From the NCBI GenBank assembly GCA_902798825.1, contig CADBYI010000031.1:1-60592 (forward strand): a stretch of 60,592 nucleotides of DNA, written 5' to 3'. Made by a program: the position numbers and the translations under genes. The DNA is from an uncultured Eubacteriales bacterium. GTDB lineage: Bacteria; Bacillota; Clostridia; Christensenellales; CAG-138. The notes under the pieces were generated by a model. The model searched no databases. It saw nothing but the letters and a program-made list of their open reading frames with translations, and was not told where the DNA came from. How positions within the stretch are numbered: the first letter of the stretch is position 1; every line of letters starts with the position of its first letter. This document shows, piece by piece, positions 35,706 to 44,052 of this stretch.

Positions 35706-36551
35706 TTACTCGCCGTCGAGGACTTGGAACCCTTTTTCCCGTAGAAACCGGATCGCCAGCTCCGGCCAGTCCCTGACCCCGTCGCTGACCGGCGGCAGGG
35801 CGTCCTGCCGATACACCAACTCGTCCGCCGTGGCAAGACCGTGCTTGCCGGCGGCAAACACATGGAGGGCAAAGGGCACGTCCTTCTCCGCCAGAGCCGA
35901 CGCCAGTTTCAGCGTCCCGTCCACGGGGACGGATTCGTCCGTGCGGGTGTGCCACAAAAAGACGGGCATCATATCCGCTCGGACCAGCCTGTCCAGGGAC
36001 AGCCGGTCCATCAGTCCTCTATCCGCCCCGCAGAGATTGCAAAAGCTCTCCTCATGGGTCCTGCCATGGGACACGGATACAGGGTAGCACAGGATCAGGG
36101 CATCCGGCCGTATCGTCGCCCCGTCGGCGATATCAATCAGCTCCGGCCCGTCATACAAGGTGCCCAACGTGCCGCACAGATGACCCCCGGCTGAAAAACC
36201 CAACGCCACCACCTGATGGGGGTCCACATACAGATCGTCAGAGTGGCTGCGGATATACTTCATGGCCATGGCCGCCTCCCGCAAAGCCACAGGAAACCGG
36301 GCCGGCGCGCAGGAATAGTTCAGCACGAAGCAGGAGAACCCACGGCTCAAGAAGCGCATGGCTACCGGCTCCGCCTCCCGGGGTGACACCCACCGATAGG
36401 CGCCGCCGGGCAGGATCAGCATGGCAGGAAACCGCCTGTTTGGGTCCACCTTTTGGATGGGTCGAAGGGCGTAGACCGTCAACTCTCCCCCGGTTCCCCG
36501 TTCCTTTTGGGGATACTGCTCGTATAGGTCGATCGTTTCGATACGTATCAT
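35706..36551 (-). CDS. Alpha/beta hydrolase, acetyl-esterase/lipase type
   Basis: A 281-residue alpha/beta hydrolase resembling the acetyl-xylan-esterase-like/BD-FAE group. The nucleophile serine lies in GFSAGGHL, the oxyanion segment is ILPGGAYRWVSPRE, and the acid and base are expected in WHTRTDESVP and GKHGLA. No signal peptide is present, so it acts in the cytoplasm, perhaps deacetylating imported sugars. Its ribosome site (GGAGG) sits unusually close to the ATG. It is separated from the importer by a terminator and is not clearly part of an operon. Confidence 0.85.
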   Translation of the reverse strand: MIRIETIDLYEQYPQKERGTGGELTVYALRPIQKVDPNRRFPAMLILPGGAYRWVSPREAEPVAMRFLSRGFSCFVLNYSCAPARFPVALREAAMAMKYIRSHSDDLYVDPHQVVALGFSAGGHLCGTLGTLYDGPELIDIADGATIRPDALILCYPVSVSHGRTHEESFCNLCGADRGLMDRLSLDRLVRADMMPVFLWHTRTDESVPVDGTLKLASALAEKDVPFALHVFAAGKHGLATADELVYRQDALPPVSDGVRDWPELAIRFLREKGFQVLDGE

Positions 36552-36631
36552 GCCATGCCTCCGCTATCGTTTGCTGCATCCAGTGTACTTGTTCGGAGGC
36601 GCACTGTCAAATGAAAAAGAGAGACGACCTT

Positions 36632-37222
36632 TTACTCCATCCATCCGATGCTGCCCAGGGGCCAGATCCGGGCCACCACCTGGCCCATGACCTGATTCGT
36701 CTGCACACAGCCGATGAGGTTGCTGCGGCTGTCGATGCTGGTCTCCCGATGATCCCCCAGCACGAACAGGCTGTCCTCCGGCACGGTATAGGGAAAGGAC
36801 AGATCGCAGGTGCCCAGAGCTTTTCGGGACACGTATGGCTCCTCCAATCGGACCTCGTTCACATATACGTTTCCCATCTCGTCCATGTCCACCACGTCCC
36901 CCGGCAGGCCGATGATGCGCTTGAGGATCAGCCGCCCCTTGGCGTACATGCCGCACAGTTCACCGGATTGTAAGGCGCCCGGCTTCGACAGCACCAGGAT
37001 GTCCCCATCCTGCAAGGTAGGCTCCATGCTGCTTCCCGACACCTCCAGCACCGGCAGAAACAGCAGCAACAGCACGGCCCCGCTCATGATCGTCACCAGG
37101 AAGGATATCAGGACCGAAAGGGCCGCCCGCCGACGTCGGTACCGCCTGTCCAGCTTTCGCTTTTCCCGCTCTACCTGGGCCAAAGTGGGGATGGCCTGTC
37201 CCCGCTGGGTTTGAAAGATCAT
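36632..37222 (-). CDS. lepB: Signal peptidase I
   Basis: A type I signal peptidase of 196 residues, anchored by one helix at about residues 34-57. The catalytic serine is S65 in SGSSMEPTL and the general base is K101 in LKRIIGLPGD. Box E reads LGDHRETSIDSRSNLIG. The 33-residue Arg/Lys-rich cytoplasmic N-terminus is longer than in many homologues. Its start overlaps the stop of a coiled-coil protein gene in an ATGA, so the two are translated together. Confidence 0.94.
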   Translation of the reverse strand: MIFQTQRGQAIPTLAQVEREKRKLDRRYRRRRAALSVLISFLVTIMSGAVLLLLFLPVLEVSGSSMEPTLQDGDILVLSKPGALQSGELCGMYAKGRLILKRIIGLPGDVVDMDEMGNVYVNEVRLEEPYVSRKALGTCDLSFPYTVPEDSLFVLGDHRETSIDSRSNLIGCVQTNQVMGQVVARIWPLGSIGWME

Positions 37223-37512
37223 GACACCTTTTCCTCCCCGTCCGGCAAGCTCATCACGGATCGCCCCGCCGCCTGCTCCCGTATGTCGTGTAGATACCGC
37301 TGGGCCGTCTCGTCCGCCGCCTCAAATAGACCGGACAGCACGGCCGCCACCTCCGCCAGGGATCCGGCCCTGGCCATGCGCTCCGTCCGGATCTTCAGCT
37401 TGCCCCGGGTCTTCTCCAGCTTCCGCTCCAGCCGCGCCTCCCGTTGCTCCAGCTCATAGATGATCTCGATCAGCTCCCGTCTCGAATAGTGGCGACAGTC
37501 CTTGCTCCTCAT
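37219..37512 (-). CDS. Coiled-coil hypothetical protein coupled to signal peptidase
   Basis: A 97-residue soluble protein, almost entirely predicted helix. A basic N-terminus with MRSKDCRHYSRRELIEI is followed by a charged coiled coil (residues 15-45) and an Ala-rich amphipathic part (GSLAEVAAVLSGLFEAAD). I have seen similar proteins beside signal peptidase genes in gut Firmicutes, but know no proven function. The ATG follows GGGGAGG and its stop overlaps the peptidase start. Coupling suggests a partner or regulator of that peptidase. No export signal is present. Confidence 0.75.
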   Translation of the reverse strand: MRSKDCRHYSRRELIEIIYELEQREARLERKLEKTRGKLKIRTERMARAGSLAEVAAVLSGLFEAADETAQRYLHDIREQAAGRSVMSLPDGEEKVS

Positions 37513-37695
37513 GAAACACCTCCCCTTTTCAAAATGAACACCCCCACTATAGCAACCCGGTCCCCTCTCATAAACGGTAAACTTATCCTGACTCCTGCCG
37601 CACGGTGACGAAAACAGGGCCCACATCCACCTATCGACAGCAAGCAAATGAAAGTCCCACGGTGTGAACGAGGAGGAAAGATTTGATCGGATGAC

Positions 37696-37723
37696 TTGCA
37701 AAATCGATCATATATGATACTAT
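37696..37723 (+). promoter_or_regulatory. Promoter with internal operator palindrome for the DtxR-type gene
   Basis: TTGCAA and TACTAT are separated by 16 bases. The spacer and the first base of the -10 element contain ATCATATATGAT (37707-37718), a perfect 12-bp palindrome. A repressor bound there would block RNA polymerase. Autorepression by the downstream regulator is the simplest idea. Confidence 0.5.
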
Positions 37724-37750
37724 AAAGATATAAACGAAGGAGGCAGGATC

Positions 37751-38119
37751 ATGCGCTTACAGGAATCCGGGGAGATGTATTTGGAGACCATCCTCATTCT
37801 CTCCGAAAAATTGGAGCACGTGCGCTCGCTGGACGTGGCCTCATACATGGGGTTCAGCAAACCCAGCATTTCCCGCGCCGTGAGTCTTTTGAAGAACGCC
37901 GGGTATCTGCTGATGGATCAGGCCGGGTATCTGACCCTGACGGAATCCGGTCGGGCCGAGGCCGAAAAGATATATGAGCGGCACAAAGTCCTGTCCCGAT
38001 TCCTGATCGGCATCGGCGTGGACGAGAAGACCGCCCAGGATGACGCCTGCAAGGTGGAGCATTACATCAGCGACGTCACCTTCCAGCGAATCAAGGCCTT
38101 CACCAAGGATCATTTTTGA
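37751..38119 (+). CDS. DtxR/MntR-family metal-dependent transcriptional regulator
   Basis: A 122-residue protein with the winged helix-turn-helix of the DtxR family (VASYMGFSKPSISRAVSLLK near residues 30-50) and the dimerisation/metal-binding segment (ERHKVLSRFL, DDACKVEHYIS). The SH3-like third domain is absent, as in MntR. The length favours a manganese or iron sensor of the MntR type, but the metal is not certain. The promoter holds a palindrome suited to autoregulation. A CDF exporter and an ArsP_2-like exporter elsewhere in the window are possible targets, not shown. Confidence 0.88.
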   Translation: MRLQESGEMYLETILILSEKLEHVRSLDVASYMGFSKPSISRAVSLLKNAGYLLMDQAGYLTLTESGRAEAEKIYERHKVLSRFLIGIGVDEKTAQDDACKVEHYISDVTFQRIKAFTKDHF

Positions 38120-38171
38120 CGCAGGAACGAGGGCAGCCAAGGGTTGTCCTTTTCCCTAACAAGGAGCCGCC

Positions 38172-39791
38172 ATGGAACATATTCTCGATTACGTCCGCTG
38201 GTACGCAGACCTTCCCTTCTCAATCCTCCCCTTCAACGAGGTGGACAATCTGGTGCTGTGCGGCCTGTCCTATTGGCAGTTTCCCCAGATGGACTCGACC
38301 TGCGGCCCCCACTCTCTGAAAGCCTGCTTCGAGGCCTTGCAGGACAAACAAATAGAGATGATGACCACCGACACGGACCAGACCATGTCGGATTTCGTGC
38401 GGCAGGCGGCCCAGTCCAAACGGTTCGGAACGCTGCTGGTCAGCGACTATGTGGACGAATTCTTTCCCGAGGTCCCCATCCAATTCTCCGCCGTCACCTT
38501 CCATCTGGACGAGGGCACCCGCTACATCGCCTTCCGCGGCACGGACAGCTCCATCGCCGGCTGGAAGGAGGATTTCATGATCAGCTTCACCGAGACCCGG
38601 GCCCAGGAGCTGAGCTTACAATATCTCAAGGAACATGTGAAGAAGGGTCTATCCTACTATGTGGGGGGCCACAGCAAGGGAGCAAACGAGGTCCTCTACG
38701 CCGCCGCCCTGCTGCCTGCTAAGCAGCAGGCCCTGCTGAAGCGCCTCTTTATCAACGACGGGCCGGGCTTCTGCAAGGAGGTCTTGGACCCGACGCTCAT
38801 CGACACCATCGATCCCATCTGCACGGCCATTCGCCCGGAATACTGCGTCATCGGTAAAATCTTCGAACCCAAGATCACCGATTGCCGCATCGTGAAGAGC
38901 TCTCAAAAGGGGGCCATGCAGCACTCCATCTTCTCCTGGGGCATCGATTGCGGGCGTTTGGCTCTCGCCGAAGCCTACGATCCCCAATGTCTGGCTGTGG
39001 AGGCCATTCTGGACAAGTGGCTGGAGAACGTGTCCACGGAGGAGCGGCGGGCGTTCACCGACAGCGTCTTCGAAGCCCTGGCCAAGGACGGCTCCCAGAC
39101 CCTCTTTGACGTGCTGAAGAAGTGGCCCGCCTCCATCGAGAACGTCATCGTGTCCATGCTGGACGCGGACCCGGTCACCAAGGAGACCATCCGAAAGCTC
39201 CCCGAGGCTGCCGCCGCCATACAGCAGGAACGGAAGGCCGCCGACAAGGTCACCGTGCTGGTGAAAAAAGAGGTGGACCACCAGCCCTATCTGCTGGATG
39301 CGGCCATCGCCCTGGTGGGCATCCTGCTGCTGCTTCTGCCGGTCTATTTCTTCGATCTGGTCATGGCCGGCGGCCTATTCCTTCTTTTTGCAGCGGAGAC
39401 GGCCTATACCCTTCGGCGACTTTTGCGGAACCATTGGAACACCAAGGAGGAGCGGACGCGCATCACCCTGTGCATCGTGCTGTTGGTCATCTTTTTGCTG
39501 ATCCTGGTGAAAGAGCAGGCCCTCTTCGTGCTAAGCTCCGCCCTCTTCGGCGGCGGCCTGCTGTATTATGCCTACTACACCGCCTCCAAGCTGAAACAGG
39601 ATCGTCGCCGGGGGACCTTCTACTGGCTCCACCTGGCGGAGGCCGTCATATTCGCGCTGTGCGGCCTGTTTATCCTGGTGGCACCCCAGTGGGCCATCCG
39701 CTGGTATGCTGTCAGCGTGGGCATCATCCTGATACTGGATGCTCTGGCTCACGCCGCCATCCGTCTGTTGAAGATCAAGAACGAAACCTGA
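38172..39791 (+). CDS. Mbeg1-like lipase/esterase domain fused to membrane domain
   Basis: A 539-residue two-part protein. Residues 1 to about 270 form a DUF2974/Mbeg1-like alpha/beta hydrolase with YIAFRGTDSSIAGWKED and the serine motif GGHSKGANE (S168). Residues about 360-539 carry six or so membrane helices resembling the HdeD/DUF308 type. The family usually has the hydrolase part alone, so the fusion is noteworthy. It starts 53 bases after the DtxR-type regulator with an AAGGAG site and may be co-transcribed. A lipid substrate is plausible but unproven. Confidence 0.78.
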   Translation: MEHILDYVRWYADLPFSILPFNEVDNLVLCGLSYWQFPQMDSTCGPHSLKACFEALQDKQIEMMTTDTDQTMSDFVRQAAQSKRFGTLLVSDYVDEFFPEVPIQFSAVTFHLDEGTRYIAFRGTDSSIAGWKEDFMISFTETRAQELSLQYLKEHVKKGLSYYVGGHSKGANEVLYAAALLPAKQQALLKRLFINDGPGFCKEVLDPTLIDTIDPICTAIRPEYCVIGKIFEPKITDCRIVKSSQKGAMQHSIFSWGIDCGRLALAEAYDPQCLAVEAILDKWLENVSTEERRAFTDSVFEALAKDGSQTLFDVLKKWPASIENVIVSMLDADPVTKETIRKLPEAAAAIQQERKAADKVTVLVKKEVDHQPYLLDAAIALVGILLLLLPVYFFDLVMAGGLFLLFAAETAYTLRRLLRNHWNTKEERTRITLCIVLLVIFLLILVKEQALFVLSSALFGGGLLYYAYYTASKLKQDRRRGTFYWLHLAEAVIFALCGLFILVAPQWAIRWYAVSVGIILILDALAHAAIRLLKIKNET

Positions 39792-39815
39792 CTCATCGAT
39801 CCGGAGGAAAGCGAT

Positions 39816-41420
39816 ATGAAGATCACATTCATCGGCGCCACTCACGAGGTGACCGGCAGCTGCACCCTGTTGGAGATCGGCGGCAGATACTACCTGGTGG
39901 ACAGGGGTATGGAGCAAGGAGTGGATATGTTCGAAAACGTACCCCTCCCCCTTTCCCCTGGGGATATCAGCGCCGTTTTCATCACCCACGCCCACATCCA
40001 CCACACGTGCATGCTGCCCAAGCTCTATAAGGACGGATTCCGGGGACCGGTCTATGCCACAGCCGCCACCGTCAACCTTTGCCGCATCATGCTGCTGGAC
40101 TCTGCCCATATCCAAGAATCCGAAGCGGAATGGAAAAACCGCAAGGCCGAACGCTCCGGGGACGAGATCGTCGAACCCCTGTACACCACAGAGGACGTGA
40201 TGGGCCTCATGCCCCTGTTTCATCCCTGCAGCTATGGGGAGATCGTATCCGTAACGGAAGGGATCGACCTTCGCTTCACCGACATCGGCCATCTGCTGGG
40301 CTCCGCCTGCATCGAGATATGGATGCGGGAGGGGGACGTATCCAAGAAGATCGTTTTCAGCGGCGACGTGGGCAACACGGATCAGCCCATCATCCGGGAC
40401 CCGCAGAGCGTGGCGGAAGCCGATTATCTCGTCATCGAATCCACCTATGGGGACAGGCTCCATGAGCCATCCGACGGGGTGGACGTCCTGGCGGACTTTG
40501 CCGCCCATATGCAGCGCACGCTGGATCGGGGCGGCAATCTGGTCATCCCCGCTTTCGCCGTGGGACGCACCCAGGAGCTCCTTTACGGCATACGGGAGAT
40601 CAAGGCCATGGGCCTGGTCCACGGCCACGACGACGCGCCCATCTTTCTGGACAGTCCCTTGGCCCAGGAGGCTACGGCCATCTTCCGGGATACGGACCCG
40701 TCCTATCTCGACCAGGAGGCCCAGGAGATCCTGCAGCGGGGCGAGAACCCTGTGTGGTTCGACGGGCTGACGCTGTCCGTGACCACGGAGGATTCCATCG
40801 CCATCAACACCGATCCGCGGCCCAAGGTCATCATCTCTGCCAGCGGTATGTGCGACGCGGGCCGCATCCGCCACCATCTGAAGCACAACCTTTGGGACCC
40901 CAAAAATATGATCCTCTTCGTGGGCTACCAGACCGTGGGTACCCTGGGCCACGCCCTGCTCAACGGAGCAAAGAAGGTGAAGCTCTTCGGGGAGACCGTG
41001 GCCGTCAACGCCGAGATCCGCTCCCTCCACGGCACCAGCGGCCACGCCGACCAGCAGGGCCTGCTGCGCTGGGTCAAGGGGTTCACCGCCTGCCCCGGGA
41101 CCGTCTTCGTGAACCACGGGGACGAGGTGGCCTGCGAGACCTTTGCGGAGCTGCTGCGAACCACCTTCCCCGCCGCCACGGTGTATGCCCCCTACTCCGG
41201 CATGTCGTATGACCTGGCCGCGGGCGAAGTCCTGTTCGAGCCGGAGGGAAAGCGGATCGAAAAGCCGAAACAGGCGAAAACCAATCCCCTCTTCGAAACC
41301 CTCAAGGCTGTGGTCCAGCGGTTGGTCCAGCTGGTGGAGACCATGGGCGGCCGCAGCAACCAGGAGCTGAAAGCCGCTGCCAAGGCGATTTCAGACGTCA
41401 TAGAGCAGCATCAGCTGTAA
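39816..41420 (+). CDS. Metallo-beta-lactamase/beta-CASP hydrolase with altered metal motif
   Basis: A 534-residue protein of the beta-CASP group, which includes RNA-processing nucleases. The architecture is complete: the MBL core, SGDVGNTDQPIIRDP, ESTYGDRLH, a beta-CASP insert with PAFAVGRTQELLY, VIISASGMCDAGR and GTSGHADQ. Two key positions are changed. The HxHxDH motif reads H58-A-H60-I-H62-H63, with His for the zinc-2 aspartate, and LVDCG reads LVDRG (R30). The first could still bind metal. The gene is otherwise intact and translated from a good GGAGG site. Activity as a nuclease should not be assumed. Confidence 0.82.
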   Translation: MKITFIGATHEVTGSCTLLEIGGRYYLVDRGMEQGVDMFENVPLPLSPGDISAVFITHAHIHHTCMLPKLYKDGFRGPVYATAATVNLCRIMLLDSAHIQESEAEWKNRKAERSGDEIVEPLYTTEDVMGLMPLFHPCSYGEIVSVTEGIDLRFTDIGHLLGSACIEIWMREGDVSKKIVFSGDVGNTDQPIIRDPQSVAEADYLVIESTYGDRLHEPSDGVDVLADFAAHMQRTLDRGGNLVIPAFAVGRTQELLYGIREIKAMGLVHGHDDAPIFLDSPLAQEATAIFRDTDPSYLDQEAQEILQRGENPVWFDGLTLSVTTEDSIAINTDPRPKVIISASGMCDAGRIRHHLKHNLWDPKNMILFVGYQTVGTLGHALLNGAKKVKLFGETVAVNAEIRSLHGTSGHADQQGLLRWVKGFTACPGTVFVNHGDEVACETFAELLRTTFPAATVYAPYSGMSYDLAAGEVLFEPEGKRIEKPKQAKTNPLFETLKAVVQRLVQLVETMGGRSNQELKAAAKAISDVIEQHQL

Positions 41421-41647
41421 ACAACAAGCAAACGGCGGTCCCCCACTATCTCGTAGACCCTTTCCACATCCTCGTCCATCTGCTCCAGGCAGGGCCCCTG
41501 GGCCGCATACACAACGCAGGTGCCGCAGGAGGAGCTAAGCTTCCGAAACACGGGCATCATGCGTGCGTCCACACCGATGCCTTTTAGGTTTCGGCTGGTC
41601 ATCAGGGCAGACAGGTGGGTGTGAAAGGTGGCTACATATTGCCTCAT
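41411..41647 (-). CDS. DUF3343 protein, putative sulfur/selenium carrier
   Basis: A 78-residue DUF3343 protein. It carries a conserved-looking SSCGTCVVY segment with two cysteines near residues 41-44. DUF3343 proteins co-occur with yedE and tusA-like genes and have been proposed as sulfur or selenium carriers. Its start overlaps the stop of the TusA-like gene (ATGA), which places it third in a yedE-tusA-DUF3343 operon. Its end overlaps the end of the convergent beta-CASP gene by ten bases. The carrier function is an inference from context. Confidence 0.82.
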   Translation of the reverse strand: MRQYVATFHTHLSALMTSRNLKGIGVDARMMPVFRKLSSSCGTCVVYAAQGPCLEQMDEDVERVYEIVGDRRLLVVYS

Positions 41648-41847
41648 TTCTTCAGTTCCATCCGATAGTCTTCCCCGTCACGGGTGACGGTAACCTTGTA
41701 GCCGGAAGCGTTGGCAAACCGGGTCACGTTCTCCACGCACACCTGCTCGTCCACCAGCACCGTCAAGCTATCCGGGTTCTCCGCTTTCACGGCACGCTGC
41801 ACCATGACCACCGGAATGGGACAGGAATATCCACGCGCGTCTACCAT
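41644..41847 (-). CDS. TusA-like sulfurtransferase, YedF-type
   Basis: A 67-residue TusA/SirA-fold protein with the signature DARGYSCPIPVV, in which C9 is the active cysteine of the CPxP motif. TusA-like proteins relay persulfide sulfur, and the YedF group linked to YedE is associated with selenium. The ATG follows AAGGAGG. It lies 13 bases after yedE and overlaps the DUF3343 gene. In this setting, delivery of selenium or sulfur from the YedE channel to SelD or a desulfurase is the most economical reading. Confidence 0.88.
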   Translation of the reverse strand: MVDARGYSCPIPVVMVQRAVKAENPDSLTVLVDEQVCVENVTRFANASGYKVTVTRDGEDYRMELKK

Positions 41848-41860
41848 ATTTATATCCTCC

Positions 41861-42964
41861 TTATGCCTTTTGCTTTGCCGCCTTGGGCAGGTTGACCAGG
41901 GAGATGACCAGCAGGATCACGAAGCCGCAGCAAAGGACCACCTTGGCGTTGGTGGTGACGGCTTCCGCGGCGGCCACGCCCGCCTTACCCGCCAGGCCGA
42001 AGTTATGGGCGATGGCAGCGCCGGCGATCATGCCGAACACGGTCACGGCAGAGTCGCCGTTACCTTCACCGGCCAGGATCAGCTGGCGCAGGGGGCAGCC
42101 GCCCAGCAGCACGGAACCCCATCCGGCAAGGGACATGCCCAGGAAATTCCAGACATGGTTGCTGTGGGCCACAGGCTGACCGTCGAACCCCAGGTTGAAG
42201 GGGGTGAGCTTGCCCCAGCCCATGCCGCCCAGGAGGAGCTTGCCGATCACCGTTACGGCGAAGATGGCCACAAAGCCGTAGAGGAGTTTGAAGTCCTTGA
42301 ACATCATGGCGTCGCGAAGACCGCCCACCATGCACAGGCGGGACCGCTGGGCCAGAGCACCGACCACAACGGCGATGAGAAGGGCGATGAAGAAGGGCGC
42401 GTGCATGGAGCCGGGGCCCTCGGTGCTGATCTTGAACAGCGCCGGGAACAGGACGAAAGCCACGCCTGCCACGACCAGGACCAGGGGCAGGATGGCCCCC
42501 TCCGCCGCGCTCAAGGTGTAGGTCCGCTTCAGGGAAAACCCCTTCTTGAGGAACAGGGTGCCCACGAAGATGCCGCAGGCAAAGCCGCACAGGGCCACCA
42601 GGGCGTTGAGATCGCCGCCGCCCAGACGCAGGATCATGCGCAGGGGGCAGCCCAGGAACACCAGCGCGCCGATCATGACCAAAGCGCCCAGCAAAAAGCG
42701 AGTGGCCGGAGAGGAACCGCCCTTGGCCCTAAACTCACCCTTCACAAGGGACATGCACAGGGCGCCCAGCACAAGACCGATGATCTCGGGCCGCATATAC
42801 TGGACCAAGGCCGCAGAATGAAAGCCCAGGGTGCCTGCGATATCCCGCTCGAAGCAGGCGATGCAGAAACCCATGTTGGCAGGGTTCCCCAAAGCGCTCA
42901 ACGCCAGAGCGGCAACGCCCACCAGCACACCGGCCAACACGACCAGCCAATTCACTTTCTTCAT
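41861..42964 (-). CDS. yedE: YedE-type putative selenium transporter
   Basis: A 367-residue membrane protein of the YeeE/YedE family with about ten helices and repeated small-residue motifs. Internal cysteines lie in CIACFERD, VFLGCPLRMILRLGGGD and VLLGGCPLRQLILAGEGN. The two GCPLR repeats match the thiosulfate-channel fold, where cysteines pass the substrate. YedE members beside TusA-like, DUF3343 and SelD genes are proposed selenium importers. I start at the ATG with GGAGG six bases upstream rather than the ATG inside that site. A -10 TATAAT and operator-like palindromes precede it. Confidence 0.86.
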   Translation of the reverse strand: MKKVNWLVVLAGVLVGVAALALSALGNPANMGFCIACFERDIAGTLGFHSAALVQYMRPEIIGLVLGALCMSLVKGEFRAKGGSSPATRFLLGALVMIGALVFLGCPLRMILRLGGGDLNALVALCGFACGIFVGTLFLKKGFSLKRTYTLSAAEGAILPLVLVVAGVAFVLFPALFKISTEGPGSMHAPFFIALLIAVVVGALAQRSRLCMVGGLRDAMMFKDFKLLYGFVAIFAVTVIGKLLLGGMGWGKLTPFNLGFDGQPVAHSNHVWNFLGMSLAGWGSVLLGGCPLRQLILAGEGNGDSAVTVFGMIAGAAIAHNFGLAGKAGVAAAEAVTTNAKVVLCCGFVILLVISLVNLPKAAKQKA

Positions 42965-42979
42965 ACATACCTCCAAATA

Positions 42980-43078
42980 CCGAATGATTCGGTTTTCTCC
43001 TCTCCATTATAGGGTTTGGATCGACAAAAATCGAATGGGAAATATCAATGGATCGGTTCAAGTATCGGTTATTCCGAT
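42980..43078 (-). promoter_or_regulatory. yedE promoter region with LysR-type palindromes
   Basis: A TATAAT on the minus strand (43006-43011) has no good -35, which suits an activator. Upstream, ATCGG-TTATT-CCGAT (43064-43078) is a 15-bp interrupted palindrome of LysR type with a further ATCGG half-site at 43052. A second palindrome, CCGAATGATTCGG (42980-42992), lies in the leader. Confidence 0.55.
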
Positions 43079-43983
43079 AAAAGAATAGCGCTTGTCTGGG
43101 TCCTGACGTATTGTATGAATTTGAGTTCGTCGGAGCTCAGCAGATCGTCCTTTCGCCAGACGATATAGAGCTTTCGCTCCTCCGGCTCCGGCGCGAAGGG
43201 GAAGGCAAGGAGCTTCCCCGCCCTGACCTCGGCGGACACGGCAAGGTCCGAGATCAATGATATCCCCATGCCCTCCGCCACGCTGATCTTGATGCTCTCC
43301 GGGTTGTCCATCCGGGCCACGATTTGGGGCGTCTCCACGCCCGCCCGCCGCAAAAAAGCATCGGCGGCGTGCTGGGTCCCGGAGCTCTCCTCCCGGGCGA
43401 TCATGGGCAAATGCAGCAGATCCTGTCCCCTCTTTCCCTCCGCCTGCAGGGCCCGAAAGGTCTTGCTGTTCTCGGTGATCAGCACCAGATGATCCCGAGC
43501 GATCTCCTGAAACACAAGGGACCGATCTCCGTTTTTGTATCCCGTGAGGCCTATACGAACTTCACCCCGCCCGATGCAGTCCAGCACCTGCTCGCTGTCC
43601 CCCCGGCGCAGGATATAGCGGATGGAGGGATGCTTTTTTAAAAACCCCGACAGAAGCTTGGGCAGCAGATATTGGGCCGGCACGGTGGATGTGCCGATGC
43701 GCAAAGGCTCCTCCCTCTCCCCGGTCCGCCCCTCCTGAAGGGCGTCCATCCGGCCGAGAATGTCCTTGGCGATGGAGTAAACCCGTTTCCCCTCCTCCGT
43801 CAGGATAACCTTTTTGCGGGCGCCGCGCTCGATGAGGCAGGTGCCCAGCACCTCCTCCAGGGTCCTGATATGCATACTGACCGTGGACTGGGTCAGATGC
43901 AGCTCCTCCGCCGCCCGGGTGAAGCTGCAGTATTCCGCCGTGGCCACGAAGACCTCCAGCTGTCGAATGCTGATGTCCAGCAT
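43069..43983 (-). CDS. LysR-family transcriptional regulator
   Basis: A 304-residue LysR-type regulator. The N-terminal winged HTH reads RQLEVFVATAEYCSFTRAAEELHLTQ (given in the family from residue 6 on). The C-terminal part is a substrate-binding fold with IGTSTVPAQYLLP and REESSGTQHAADAFLRRAG. The family resembles CysL/CbbR-type regulators of sulfur or nitrogen genes. It lies directly upstream of yedE on the same strand and divergent from the class V aminotransferase, so control of both sides is likely. The ATG at 43983 follows AAGGAAGGAG. Confidence 0.9.
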   Translation of the reverse strand: MLDISIRQLEVFVATAEYCSFTRAAEELHLTQSTVSMHIRTLEEVLGTCLIERGARKKVILTEEGKRVYSIAKDILGRMDALQEGRTGEREEPLRIGTSTVPAQYLLPKLLSGFLKKHPSIRYILRRGDSEQVLDCIGRGEVRIGLTGYKNGDRSLVFQEIARDHLVLITENSKTFRALQAEGKRGQDLLHLPMIAREESSGTQHAADAFLRRAGVETPQIVARMDNPESIKISVAEGMGISLISDLAVSAEVRAGKLLAFPFAPEPEERKLYIVWRKDDLLSSDELKFIQYVRTQTSAILLSE

Positions 43984-44017
43984 AGTTCTCCTTCCTTTCG
44001 CCATGGGAAAAATCTAT

Positions 44018-44046
44018 GTGACTTTTACCCGCAGCTGTGATATCCT
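44018..44046 (+). promoter_or_regulatory. Promoter for the class V aminotransferase, possibly leaderless
   Basis: GTGACT and TATCCT are separated by 17 bases. The -10 ends seven bases before the ATG, so transcription would start at or next to the start codon. No ribosome-binding site is visible. Confidence 0.5.
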
Positions 44047-44052
44047 GTATGT

